NCBI GenBank assembly: GCA_039602395.1
Contig: JBCNJP010000006.1
Span: forward strand, 16,108,952 to 16,172,951
Direction of reading: 5' to 3'
DNA from: Deinandra increscens subsp. villosa
Taxonomy: Eukaryota > Streptophyta > Magnoliopsida > Asterales > Asteraceae
Length of the DNA: 64,000 bases
Numbering within the stretch: position 1 is the first letter of the stretch; each line of letters begins with the position of its first letter. The translations under genes were made by a program, and so were the position numbers. Positions 22,408 to 32,935 of the stretch are shown piece by piece. The notes beneath the pieces were generated by a model, which saw nothing but the letters and a program-made list of their open reading frames with translations, ran no database searches and was not told the DNA's origin.

Positions 22408-25400
22408 GGACAGCCAAGTAGTTCTATCAAAAATCTCTGGTACGTTGATAGCGGTTGCTCCCAACACATGACCGGAGACTTATCCCTATTGGAAGAGGTA
22501 CAAGACTTCAATGGCGGAGGAGTATCTTTTGCAGGTGGGGTAGGTGGTAGAATCAGTAAGAAAGGGGTTGTGAAGAGTGGAAGCTTGACTTTTTCTGACG
22601 TACACTATGTAGAGGAGCTGTCTCACAGTTTACTAAGTGTGTCGTAAATATGTGATAAAGTCTTTTCAGTCCTGTTCATCTAGAAGGAATGCATAATCCT
22701 CAAACCAGGCTTCGAAATTCTAGAGGAGTGCATCTTAATGCGCACTCCAAGAAGAGGAAATTCCTATCAGATGAATTTGGGCAAACCTCCAACTACAGAA
22801 GAAGCCTGTCTTATCTCAAAGCAGAATGAGAATTTAGAGTTATTATGGCATCGTCGCCTGGGGTATGCCAATATGAAGAATCTGTCTAAGCTGGCTAAAG
22901 GAGAGCACGTTAGAAATTTACCGATCAAAGATTTCTCGTCTGTGGAGAAATGTGTGGCTTGTGCTAAGGGGAAGCAGCACAATTTGCCACACCGTCCAAA
23001 GGTTGTTAACTCTGTCTCTTCTGTTCTTCAACTCTTACATATGGATCTTTTTGGTCCCATGCAGGTACAAAGCATCAGCAAGTTTTCTTATTGTCTCGTA
23101 ATAGTGGATGACTATTCGCGTTATACTTGGGTCTTCTTTTTATCAAACAAGTACGAAACTCCGACCCTTGTAAAACAGTTCGTCACACTTTTAGAAAACC
23201 AACTGAACAAGAGAGTGAAGGGCATAAGAACTGACAATGGAACAAAATTCAAGAATGCAGAGTTGAACATGTTTTGTGGTGAGAAGGGTATTGAAAGGCA
23301 GTTCAGTGCTCCTTATACACCACAACAGAATGGAGTTGCAGAAAGAAAGAATAGGACACTCATTGAGGCAGCGAGAACGATGATGTGTGAGGCAAAACTA
23401 CCAATCTTCTTTTGGGCAGAAGCGGTGAATACAGCTTGTTATGTGCAAAATAGAGTACTTCTAAACAAGCGACACAAGAAGACTCCATACCAGATTGTTT
23501 ATGGAGAAAAGCCAAGGGTGGGGTACTTCAAGACCTTCGGGTGTCCATGCACGGTGCTAATTCAGTCCGATGTAGGGAAATTCGAAGCCAAAGCTGATGA
23601 GTGCTATTTTTTCGGTTACTCAGCAAATAGTGCTTATCGCGTGTACAACAAAACCACCAAATTGATTATTGAGACCTTTGATGTGGATTAGATGGAGGAT
23701 AATCCAACTGATTCGGGTACTGGACTAGATTGGGTCTTTGACTACGGATCGCTGTTTGAAGGTTTCAAATTCTCCAATGTTTTCCACAATCTGGGAGAAG
23801 AAGAAGATTTCATTGCTCCTAGTCCTGAAGTGAGGCCACATATGGAAAGAGCATCGGCAGAGACGTCACGAAATTCCAATGCAAATGTTCCAGAATGTTC
23901 AGGAACACGTGATGCTCCAGTGGATTCTCAAGGCCCAGGTATGTCTGATAATGTTAATAATACTAACTTGCCTGTTACTGCTTCAGTGTCTGATGTTCAA
24001 GAGAGTAGAATAAACAAAGATCATCCACTCAGTAACGTGGTAGGGCCAGTGACAGCAGGAGTCACAACGAGAAGCCGAACGGGAAACATTAACTTCTGCA
24101 TGTTCTCCTGTTTCATTTCCCAGATTGAGCCTCCAAATGTGATGGTTGCTCTCAAAGATCCAAATTGGATGGAGGCCATGCACAATGAATTGAATCAGTT
24201 CTCAAAGCTGGGAGTGTGGCGACTTGTGAAGAGGCCAGCTGACAAGAAGGTTATTCCTACGAGGTGGTTATATAAGAACAAAAGAGATGACACCGGAATT
24301 ATTGTCAGAAACAAGGCGAGATTGATAGTACAAGGACACATGCAAGTTCATGGGATTGACTACGATGAGGTATACGCTCCGGTGGCAAGATTGGAAGCAA
24401 TTCGGATCTTTGTGGCTGTGGCATCATATCTTTTTACGGTACATCAGATGGATGTGAAGACTGCCTTCCTTTATGCAGAGATGAATGAAGAGGTTTATGT
24501 AACTCAACCACCAGGGTTCATAGATGAAGAAAATGCTGACCATGTTTATCTGCTGGATAAGGCCTTGTATGGTTTGCATCAAGCTCCGCGCACCTGGTAT
24601 GAAACTCTATCCAATCACTTGGTGGAGAATGGATATACACGAGGAGTGGTTGATCAAACGCTGTTCAGAAAGAGGGTGAAGGTAGACATAATCATGGTGC
24701 AAGTTTATGTAGATGATATTATCTACGGATCAACAAACGAGGAATTGTGCACTGAATTTGAAGAGATTATGAGGAAAAAGTTTGAAATGAGTGACCAAGG
24801 TGAAATGAGTTTCTTTCTTGCATTACAAGTAAAACAGGATGAATCGGGAATTCTTATTCATCAGGCAAAGTATGTGAATGAGATTCTGGAGAAATTCAAG
24901 ATGTAGGATTGCAAGCCCATTTCCACTCCCATGGCATCCAGGACACTTTTGTCAGCTGATCTTAATGGGGAACCAGTGAGTGAATTCCAGTATTGGTCGA
25001 TGATTGGATCACTTATGTACTTGACAGCCAGCAGGCCAGACATCATGCATGCAGTTTGTGTGTGTGCACGCTATCAGGCCAACCCTAAACTTTCTCATTT
25101 ATCTGCTGTTAAACGTATCTTTAGGTATCTGAAGGGCAAGCCTAGGCTTGGTCTTTGGTACCCAAAGAACACTGATTTTCAATTATATGCTTTTACTGAC
25201 AGTGACTATGGAGGTAGTGACCTTGACAGGAAATCTACTACTGGAGGATGTCAGTACCTGGGAGATCGGCTCATCTCATGGCAGAGCAAAAAGCAGCAAA
25301 CCGTATCAAAATCAACTACCGAAGCTGAGTACGTGGCAGCATCTGCCGGTACTTCACAGGTAGTATGGATCCAAAACCAGCTCACAGATTACGGTATGGA

Positions 25401-25567
25401 ATTCGTTAACACTCCTATCTTCTGTGATAACGCTGCTGCTCTAGAAATTGTAAAAAACCCTGTCCAACATTCCAAAACCAAGCATATAGACATAAAGGTT
25501 CATTTCATTCGTGATTGCTATGATCGGGAGCTAATTCAGCTTCAAAAGGTAAGCTCCGATCAGAATG
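22408..25567 (+). pseudogene. pol: C1 pol: protease, integrase, RT, RNase H (broken, 3' truncated)
   Basis: One frame throughout. Protease active site DSGCSQHMTG at 22447. The GAG-pre-integrase zinc motif ends CVACAKGKQH near 22950. The integrase catalytic triad is visible: Asp at 23044, Asp at 23233, Glu at 23341. The reverse transcriptase has YVDD at 24706-24717. The RNase H has TDSDYGG, then STTEAEY near 25313. In-frame stops occur at 22645 (TAA), 23689 and 24904 (TAG). The frame passes into satellite at about 25567, giving a short chimeric tail that ends at 25608. The protein would have processed the polyprotein, copied RNA to DNA and integrated it, but this copy cannot. Confidence 0.9.
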
Positions 25568-25879
25568 TGTGGGACTCATTGGTCCTAACTGACCCTCAAT
25601 GCCCCTAAACACACCTTATTGGGCTATCATGAGTTCTAAACATGCTTATTGGTTATATACACACCTTATTCGGACTCATTGGTCCTAACTGACACTCATT
25701 GCCCATAAACACACCTTATTGAGATATCATTGTTCCTAAAAACAACTTATAGGTTACATAAACGTCTTATTATGAGTCATTGGTCCCAATTGACCCTCAT
25801 TTCCCCTAAACACATATTATTGGGCCATCATTGTTCCTAAACAAAACTTATTGGTTACAGACTCACCTTATTGGGACAC
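25568..25879 (+). repeat. 101-bp satellite, short segment between C1 and composite
   Basis: About three monomers in the same orientation as the left array. It joins truncated C1 at the left and is cut at 25879 by the L1 LTR. Confidence 0.93.
25875..25879 (+). repeat. target-site duplication of composite (left, gacac)
   Basis: gacac is repeated at 32936-32940. Joining the two flanks restores one satellite monomer of normal length, with this variant in place of gactc. Confidence 0.85.
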
Positions 25880-26506
25880 TGTTAGGACTGATTTTCACTA
25901 CGAGAATCTCGATCTTGAGCAAGAACATGGTTCGGATTCGAAAACTCAAAACAAATGAAGAAGATGATGATGATGAATCATAGATAATCAACATAAGAAG
26001 AAAGATGAACAAATCGAATGAATTCATTAATCGAAAGATTACAATCAATGAACCATGAAGAACACTTTCTCTCTCTAGAAAATCCATGACTCGCTCTCTC
26101 TCTCAAATGGAAATCTCACACTCTACAAGAAAAATCATCATCTCCCCATTCGGAGACTCCTTTACTTGTAATGGGCACCCTCACTATATATAGTGAGGGT
26201 GACTAACGACAGAAAAACATAACTGAATAAATGAAATTACAAGTAAAGTAAATAACATAAATTGATAATTAAATCAAAGATGATGTAATTAATCTGAAGC
26301 TTGACTCGCTCGAACCGATCTTCCGTTGACTTTTACGTTGACCGTTGACCCGAACGGTTGACTTTTCCGGAAAACGGTCTTCGGTCCAAACTGCAAGCCT
26401 CGAGCATCACAACCCGCGTCTCTGAATCCATTCACATGGATTGTTCAGTCGAATGCTTCGGTAAACAGATTTGATGGCGTCACTCACATAAATTTTTGTT
26501 CTAACA
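25880..26506 (-). mobile_element. LTR L1 of small non-autonomous element (627 bp)
   Basis: First of three near-identical LTRs. On the minus strand it starts TGTTAGAAC and ends GTCCTAACA (here one base differs). The TATA box is in a perfect 26-base palindrome at 26176-26201. Short ORFs in it repeat in L2 and L3 and are not genes. Confidence 0.88.
26176..26201. promoter_or_regulatory. TATA box in perfect 26-base palindrome (L1)
   Basis: CACCCTCAC-TATATATA-GTGAGGGTG, symmetric at every position. Exact copies lie at 27637-27662 (L2) and 29098-29123 (L3). Confidence 0.85.
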
Positions 26507-27340
26507 ATTCCCCCTTGACTGACGCTTTCAAATATGTTCAACTGCTGAAGAATCGCTCTGTCGTACATCTTCAATGAGAAACTGATAAACCGGAGACAAT
26601 CTGATGAAGAAATTCCCCCTCTGAATAAGCTTCTTCTGTTCTCGTTGCTCCAGTTCGAGATCCAAGTGCTGCAGTTCACTCGGTTCACACGGTCGGGTAC
26701 AATACTGAGAAAATGTTTAACATCGTAGTCAAAACCGCAACAAACTGAATCAGATAAACCAGTCAAACACCGAACATGCTCCAACTTCTGATAAACGACC
26801 CGATATCTAAATTCATAATAATTCCCCCTATTTCTCTAAATCTCTCTGAAAACATCAGATGCGGAAGCGGAAAAATCAGATGCAGAGAGTCGAACCGTCG
26901 CGATCGGTTGCCTAGAGAAACCAGATAAACAATCTTGAAATCGGACAATCTTGCGAAAAACCGGAAGCCGGATGCTGACAGTCGTGAATAATCTGCTTGA
27001 CTGAGGTTGGATGCGAAAATAAAATAAACTGATAAATATTTTCAATAAACGGTCATCCGAGAGATTTAATCGGATAAATTCCAATATTTAACTGAGATTC
27101 CAGTTAATCCAGTTAGTTGACATCCACGCTGCATCAGCTAAAAAATAAAACCATGAGATATAACGAGAAAGCTGAGTAATTAACCGGATAATAAAGCTAA
27201 CCCGTCAGTGATCGATAGCAAACGCTCGCGACGTCAATAAACGAGAACCCCATTAAAATAAAATAAATCCGAGACCAATAAAATTTTTCTGAAATTCCGT
27301 CGCGGCATTATCTCGTTCGTCTCGAAAAACTGATACCATT
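26507..27340 (-). mobile_element. interior 1 of small element (834 bp), noncoding
   Basis: Begins at its left with a purine tract (AAGGGGGAAT on the minus strand) next to L1. It ends at its right with a partial PBS (TGGTATCAG on the minus strand, 27330-27338), two bases from L2. No domain is encoded. Size and lack of coding fit a TRIM/LARD-like Copia derivative moved in trans. Confidence 0.8.
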
Positions 27341-27967
27341 TGTTAGGACCGATTTTCACTACGAGAATCTCGATCTTGAGCAAGAACATGGTTCGGATTC
27401 GAAAACTCAAAACAAATGAAGAAGATGATGATGATGAATCATAGATAATCAACATAAGAAGAAAGATGAACAAATCGAATGAATTCATTAATCGAAAGAT
27501 TACAATCAATGAACCATGAAGAACACTTTCTCTCTCTAGAAAATCCATGACTCACTCTCTCTCTAAAATGGAAATCTCACACTCTACAAGAAAAATCATC
27601 ATCTCCCCATTCGGAGACTCCTTTACTTGTAATGGGCACCCTCACTATATATAGTGAGGGTGACTAACGACAGAAAAACATAACTGAATAAATGAAATTA
27701 CAAGTAAAGTAAATAACATAAATTGATAATTAAATCAAAGATGATGTAATTAATCCGAAGCTTGACTCGCTCGAACCGATCTTCCGTTGACTTTTACGTT
27801 GACCGTTGACCCGAACGGTTGACTTTTCCGGAAAACGGTCTTCGGTCCAAACTGCAAGCCTCGAGCATCACAACCCGCGTCTCTGAATCCATTCACATGG
27901 ATTGTTCAGTCGAATGCTTCGGTAAACAGATTTGATGGCGTCACTCACATAAATTTTTGTTCTAACA
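27341..27967 (-). mobile_element. LTR L2 (627 bp)
   Basis: Near-identical to L1, with a few substitutions by eye. It is shared between the two tandem elements, as expected after unequal recombination between LTRs. Confidence 0.88.
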
Positions 27968-28802
27968 ATTCCCCCTTGACTGACGCTTTCAAATATGTTC
28001 AACTGCTGAAGAATCGCTCTGTCGTACATCTTCAATGAGAAACTGATAAACCGGAGACAATCTGATGAAGAAATTCCCCCTCTGAATAAGCTTCTTCTGT
28101 TCTCGTTGCTCCAGTTCGAGATCCAAGTGCTGCAGTTCACTCGGTTCACACGGTCGGGTACAATACTGAGAAAATGTTTAACATCGTAGTCAAAACCGCA
28201 ACAAACTGAATCAGATAAACCAGTCAAACACCGAACATGCTCCAACTTCTGATAAACGACCCGATATCCAAATTCATAATAATTCCCCCTATTTCTCTAA
28301 ATCTCTCTGAAAACATCAGATGCGGAAGCGGAAAAATCAGATGCAGAGAGTCGAACCGTCGCGATCGGTTGCCTAGAGAAACCAGATAAACAATCTTGAA
28401 ATCGGACAATCTTGCGAAAAACCGGAAGCCGGATGCTGACAGTCGTGAATAATCTGCTTGACTGAGGTTGGATGCGAAAATAAAAATAAACTGATAAATA
28501 TTTTCAATAAACGGTCATCCGAGAGATTTAATCGGATAAATTCCAATATTTAACTGAGATTCCAGTTAATCCAGTTAGTTGACATCCACGCTGCATCAGC
28601 TAAAAAATAAAACCATGAGATATAACGAGAAAGCTGAGTAATTAACCGGATAATAAAGCTAACCCGTCAGTGATCGATAGCAAACGCTCGCGACGTCAAT
28701 AAACGAGAACCCCATTAAAATAAAATAAATCCGAGACCAATAAAATTTTTCTGAAATTCCGTCGCGGCATTATCTCGTTCATCTCGAAAAACTGATACCA
28801 TT
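27968..28802 (-). mobile_element. interior 2 of small element (835 bp), noncoding
   Basis: Near-identical to 26507-27340, with the same purine tract and partial PBS. One extra A in a poly-A run accounts for the length difference. Confidence 0.8.
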
Positions 28803-29428
28803 TGTTAGGACCGATTTTCACTACGAGAATCTCGATCTTGAGCAAGAACATGGTTCGGATTCGAAAACTCAAAACAAATGAAGAAGATGATGATGATGAA
28901 TCATAGATAATCAACATAAGAAGAAAGATGAACAAATCGAATGAATTCATTAATCGAAAGATTACAATCAATGAACCATGAAGAACACTTTCTCTCTCTA
29001 GAAAATCCATGACTCACTCTCTCTCTAAAATGGAAATCTCACACTCTACAAGAAAAATCATCATCTCCCCATTCGGAGACTCCTTACTTGTAATGGGCAC
29101 CCTCACTATATATAGTGAGGGTGACTAACGACAGAAAAACATAACTGAATAAATGAAATTACAAGTAAAGTAAATAACATAAATTGATAATTAAATCAAA
29201 GATGATGTAATTAATCCGAAGCTTGACTCGCTCGAACCGATCTCCCGTTGACTTTTACGTTGACCGTTGACCCGAACGGTTGACTTTTCCGGAAAACGGT
29301 CTTTGGTCCAAACTGCAAGCCTCGAGCATCACAACCCGCGTCTCTGAATCAATTCACATGGATTCTTCAGTCGAATGCTTCGGTAAACAGATTTGATGGC
29401 TTCAGTCACATAAATTTTTGTTCTAACA
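28803..29428 (-). mobile_element. LTR L3 (626 bp)
   Basis: Third LTR copy, slightly more diverged than L1 and L2 toward its right end. It joins directly to gag sequence at 29429 without a purine tract, so it is not a normal element end. Confidence 0.88.
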
Positions 29429-29995
29429 ACAGGAGAGGCAGAAGGAGCAGCCTTGAATGTAGCAGATGGTCGAGGAGCCGTGACAGGTTGTTGAACCATG
29501 AGAGGCCTAGGAATGAATCCCGGCCTAGGTCGAGGCGTCCAAGACCTAACAGGAAAAGTGTTTGGTGCAGCCATTCTCATTTGTTGTTGAACATTTGGCC
29601 TGAACGTATTCACACCCCTACCGAGACCACGTGGCACATACGGGGCCTGATTTGGAATGTAGGGCTGATTTGGGTAGGACTGTTGAAACATGGTGTCAAG
29701 ACGCTGATCCACGTAATCTTCCCCATAATTCCCATAATACATTGGAGCCAATTGATTTCCTTGCGGACCTACTTGCTGCTGTTGGTAGAAATGAGCAGGA
29801 GGTACTGGAGCATTGTTGAAGTCAGAGTATCCCGTATTGTAGACACAAACCCTGGCATCATGATGCGGGTTTCCACAGACAGAACACCCTCCATTCTCGA
29901 CAGTACCATTAGCAGGAATTGCAGCAGATTGTTCAACAGTCTGAGGAGCCAATTGTTGAGGCTCACTTGAGGTAACACCTTCTTCCGTCTCCTAG
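29429..29995 (-). pseudogene. gag: Copia gag fragment with CCHC knuckle
   Basis: A minus-strand frame with knuckle CSVCGNPHHDARVC (C-x2-C-x4-H-x4-C), then a Gln/Pro/Tyr-rich tail. It is fused in frame at its C-terminal end to LTR L3, so the last roughly 35 codons of the open frame are LTR. A TAG near 29993 closes the frame upstream. It probably comes from the gag of the R-type element, but the 5' part is missing and the parent is uncertain. Confidence 0.75.
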
Positions 29996-30001
29996 TCTGT
30001 T

Positions 30002-31043
30002 TCAGACTGCTCTAGGCACATGACAGGGAACAAGAACCTGCTATCTGATGTCAAATCGATAAATCATGGCGGTTCTGTTGCCTTTGGGGGTGATGTTCGT
30101 GGTGGTAGAATAATTGGAAACGGTCTTTTATCTAATGGAGAAATTTCGTTTGACAAAGTGAATCTGGTCTCTAATCTGAAGTTCAACTTGCTCAGTGTAT
30201 CGCAGATTTGCGACAACAAAATGCCGATGTTATTCGATGATAAGGAGTGTTATATCCTGAAGCCGGGATTTAAGGTTCCCGAAGATCAAATTCTATTTCG
30301 TGCAAAACGAAACGGGAATATGTACGCCTTAGATATGTCTGCTGCAAGGCCGACTGGTTCAGTGGCGTGTTTCTTGGCTAAGGCTTCGGAAGATGACTCA
30401 ACCTTATGGCATAGGCGAATGGGACATGTGAACTTTCGAAACATGAACCGCCTTGTAAGAGAAAAACACGTGGTCGGTGTGCCGGAGAAGGAATTCATCC
30501 ATACCGATAACTGTGTGGCGTGTTTGAAAGGAAAGCAGCACAAGACATCTCACAAGCCAAAGCCACCTGGAAGGACGACGGCAATTCTTCAACAACTCTA
30601 TCTCGACATTTTCGGGCCAGTGAACGTCTACAGTTTAGGGGGAAAGTCATACTGCTTGGTTATTACCGACGATTACTCCAGATACTCGTGGGTGTTCTTT
30701 CTGAGAGAGAAGTCTGAGACAGCTGAGATCCTGAAGGATTTTGTAACGCGAATCGAGAATCGGTGCAAAGAGCGAGTTAAAGTCATCAGATCAGATAATG
30801 GGTCAGAATTCAAGAATCAGACATTTGATGCTTTCTGCAATGAAAAGGGCATATTTCGACAGTTCAGTTCACCGTACACGCCTCAACAAAATGGCGTTGC
30901 AGAACGGAAGAATAGAACAATCATTGAGTGTGCCAGAACTCTACTTGCTGATTCCAACCTTAAATTGTCTTTTTGTGTTAGAGCATATTCCTATGCCACG
31001 ATGTGTCTCGTGTATTGTATCTATGTAATGAGAGCAACTGTGT
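30002..31043 (+). pseudogene. pol: Copia pol fragment (protease end, integrase), inverted
   Basis: Lies on the plus strand while its neighbours are on the minus strand. It starts in the protease at SDCSRHMTG, where the usual DSG active site is missing. A GAG-pre-integrase zinc motif follows (CVACLKGKQH, near 30515). The integrase core then shows LDIFGP, SDNGSEF and AERKNR, the three catalytic positions. The sequence enters the 500-N gap before reverse transcriptase. A break near 29996 separates it from the gag fragment. Confidence 0.88.
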
Positions 31044-31543
31044 NNNNNNNNNNNNNNNNNNNNNNNNNNNNNNNNNNNNNNNNNNNNNNNNNNNNNNNNN
31101 NNNNNNNNNNNNNNNNNNNNNNNNNNNNNNNNNNNNNNNNNNNNNNNNNNNNNNNNNNNNNNNNNNNNNNNNNNNNNNNNNNNNNNNNNNNNNNNNNNNN
31201 NNNNNNNNNNNNNNNNNNNNNNNNNNNNNNNNNNNNNNNNNNNNNNNNNNNNNNNNNNNNNNNNNNNNNNNNNNNNNNNNNNNNNNNNNNNNNNNNNNNN
31301 NNNNNNNNNNNNNNNNNNNNNNNNNNNNNNNNNNNNNNNNNNNNNNNNNNNNNNNNNNNNNNNNNNNNNNNNNNNNNNNNNNNNNNNNNNNNNNNNNNNN
31401 NNNNNNNNNNNNNNNNNNNNNNNNNNNNNNNNNNNNNNNNNNNNNNNNNNNNNNNNNNNNNNNNNNNNNNNNNNNNNNNNNNNNNNNNNNNNNNNNNNNN
31501 NNNNNNNNNNNNNNNNNNNNNNNNNNNNNNNNNNNNNNNNNNN
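31044..31543. other. assembly gap (500 N)
   Basis: Exactly 500 N. The true distance between the pol fragment and the R-element leader is unknown, and ORFs drawn across it are meaningless. Confidence 0.98.
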
Positions 31544-32136
31544 TTTGGCCAGGGTCCATCCTTGAACTAATCACTTAAAAGTCAAATTTAGGTACTAAGA
31601 GTGTCATTATCAAATTTGTTGAAATCAACAAGTACTTGTCTTAATAATGATCGGTTTGATTCTAAACATGTCTGACCACGACCATTCAAAAATATGTGAA
31701 TTCTCTAAGCCAATGTGCTTAAATTTCCAAATTTGGTGAAAAATTGACCAACTTGTGCTAGAATGAATCTTGGATTTGGTTTGAAATAAACCAACTTGAA
31801 AGAAAGTGAATTTCTGAGTTTGGGTGGAAAATTGACCCAATTCGGTTAAAATTGGAAATCTTGAGTTCGGGTGGAAAATTGACCCAACTTGGTTGAAAAT
31901 GAAATTTTTTGAGTTTGGATGAGTTTTGAACCAATAAAAGTCAAATTTAGGTACTAAGAGTGTCATTATCAAATTGACTAATCAAACATGAAATAAACAC
32001 AAATCTAAGTATGTTTTTGAGTTCCTAGAGTGATTTCTACCAAGAATCAACTCATAGATCTAGCAAAAACAACCAAAATTGATAACTCAAATGAGATTTC
32101 TTCATTTTTGAGAAAACTTCAAAAATGAAGAACAAG
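31544..32136 (-). other. R-element leader with hairpin array
   Basis: Untranslated leader (minus strand) between PBS and the lost gag. At 31733-31885 four successive small hairpins share a roughly nine-base loop but differ in stems: TTGGT/ACCAA, TTGGTTT/AAACCAA, TTGGGT/ACCCAA, GGGT/ACCC. No ORF is credible. Confidence 0.65.
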
Positions 32137-32148
32137 GCTCTGATACCA
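32137..32148 (-). other. R-element PBS (tRNA-iMet)
   Basis: TGGTATCAGAGC on the minus strand, two bases inside the LTR end at 32151. Confidence 0.93.
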
Positions 32149-32189
32149 ATTGTTAGGACCTGATTTGAGCACAATGTTCTCATTCGATT

Positions 32190-32220
32190 CATCACACAGG
32201 TGCGGAAAACAAGTGTGCTG
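32190..32220 (-). promoter_or_regulatory. R U5 stem-loop, loop TTTTCCGCA
   Basis: Loop at 32201-32209, closed by G-C (32200/32210), two mismatches, then five pairs (32193-32197 with 32213-32217) and two outer pairs. It lies 50 bases from the LTR end. Confidence 0.55.
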
Positions 32221-32300
32221 ATCAATCTTGGTTGATTTCACCTCATAGATCTCTGAAACACAAAAACACGCACTGAATACACCAAGAACACACACACAAA

Positions 32301-32375
32301 GGCTCTCTTGTAGAAAATAACCAGGAGGAACACGTTTTAGGGTTTTCACTTTAGTATTTATACTACAAGAGAGCC
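32301..32375 (-). promoter_or_regulatory. R TATA palindrome with outer 13-base inverted repeat
   Basis: TAGTAT-TT-ATACTA (32352-32365) contains the TATA box. A perfect 13-base inverted repeat, GGCTCTCTTGTAG and CTACAAGAGAGCC (32301-32313 and 32363-32375), encloses it. Confidence 0.75.
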
Positions 32376-32935
32376 TGGGACAAATAGAATGTTTGACACA
32401 AACCAATCATTACCTAGAATTCAGCAAAATATTCTAACAGAATAATAAGTACGCTAAGCATATAAAGAAGTACGCTAAGAATTAAACAAGTTCGCTAGAA
32501 CTTGTGAAGTTCGCTAAGAAGTTCGCTAAGCATTAACAAGTCCGCTAACAAGTTCGCTAGACACAAACAAGTCCGCTAACAAGTACGCTAAGCACAACTT
32601 AAGTACGCTAGGAACAGTTTAAGTTCGTTAGGAACAAATCAAGTTCGCTAGGAGCAAAACAAGTTCGCAAGGACAATTAACAAACAAGTACGCTAAGTTC
32701 AACGACAAGTTCGCTAAGAGTTAATCAAGTCCACTAAGTTTAATATACAAGAAGTTCGCTAAGGAGAAATACAAGTACGCTAACACTTAGACAAAAACTT
32801 CATATATAAACATAATCAAAGATAACAAAGTACATAATCAAAGTTAAGTACAAACCAAAGTAAAATTACAAATAAACATCAAAAAGATAAATAGTTTGTG
32901 TTGCCAACATAAATAAGCTCTAACAGACACATTTG

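Larger units (their letters stand above)
10106..25567 (+). mobile_element. C1: Sirevirus-like Ty1/Copia element, 3' truncated, split by Athila
   Basis: Order on the plus strand: 5' LTR, initiator-Met PBS, leader, long gag, protease, integrase, reverse transcriptase, RNase H. This order is Copia-type. The long gag with a coiled-coil region and the protease DSGC..HMTG style place it in the Sirevirus lineage. An 8.15-kb Athila-like element sits in gag. The RNase H reading frame runs straight into satellite at about 25567, so the polypurine tract and 3' LTR are missing. Several stops and frameshifts make it inactive. Confidence 0.9.
25880..32935 (-). mobile_element. composite retroelement insertion with unlike terminal LTRs
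   Basis: A 7-kb block within one satellite monomer, bracketed by gacac. From left to right: LTR L1, short interior, LTR L2, short interior, LTR L3, gag fragment (minus), pol fragment (plus), 500-N gap, leader, LTR R. All LTRs lie in minus orientation. L and R share only their ends (TGTTAGA...GTCCTAACA on the minus strand). Confidence 0.75.
32151..32935 (-). mobile_element. R-element 5' LTR (785 bp)
   Basis: On the minus strand it starts TGTTAGAGC (32935) and ends GTCCTAACA (32151). The TATA box lies at 32352-32365. Upstream of it, at about 32446-32790, are some twenty copies of a ttcgctaag/tacgctaag word, all in one direction. The U5 stem-loop is at 32190-32220. It is a different sequence from L1-L3. 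Confidence 0.88.

Noticed and set aside
25900..25960. tRNA-like B-box (GTTTTCGAATCC on the minus strand) in L1
   Set aside because: One mismatch to the B-box consensus and no A-box or tRNA fold nearby, so no tRNA or SINE can be supported.
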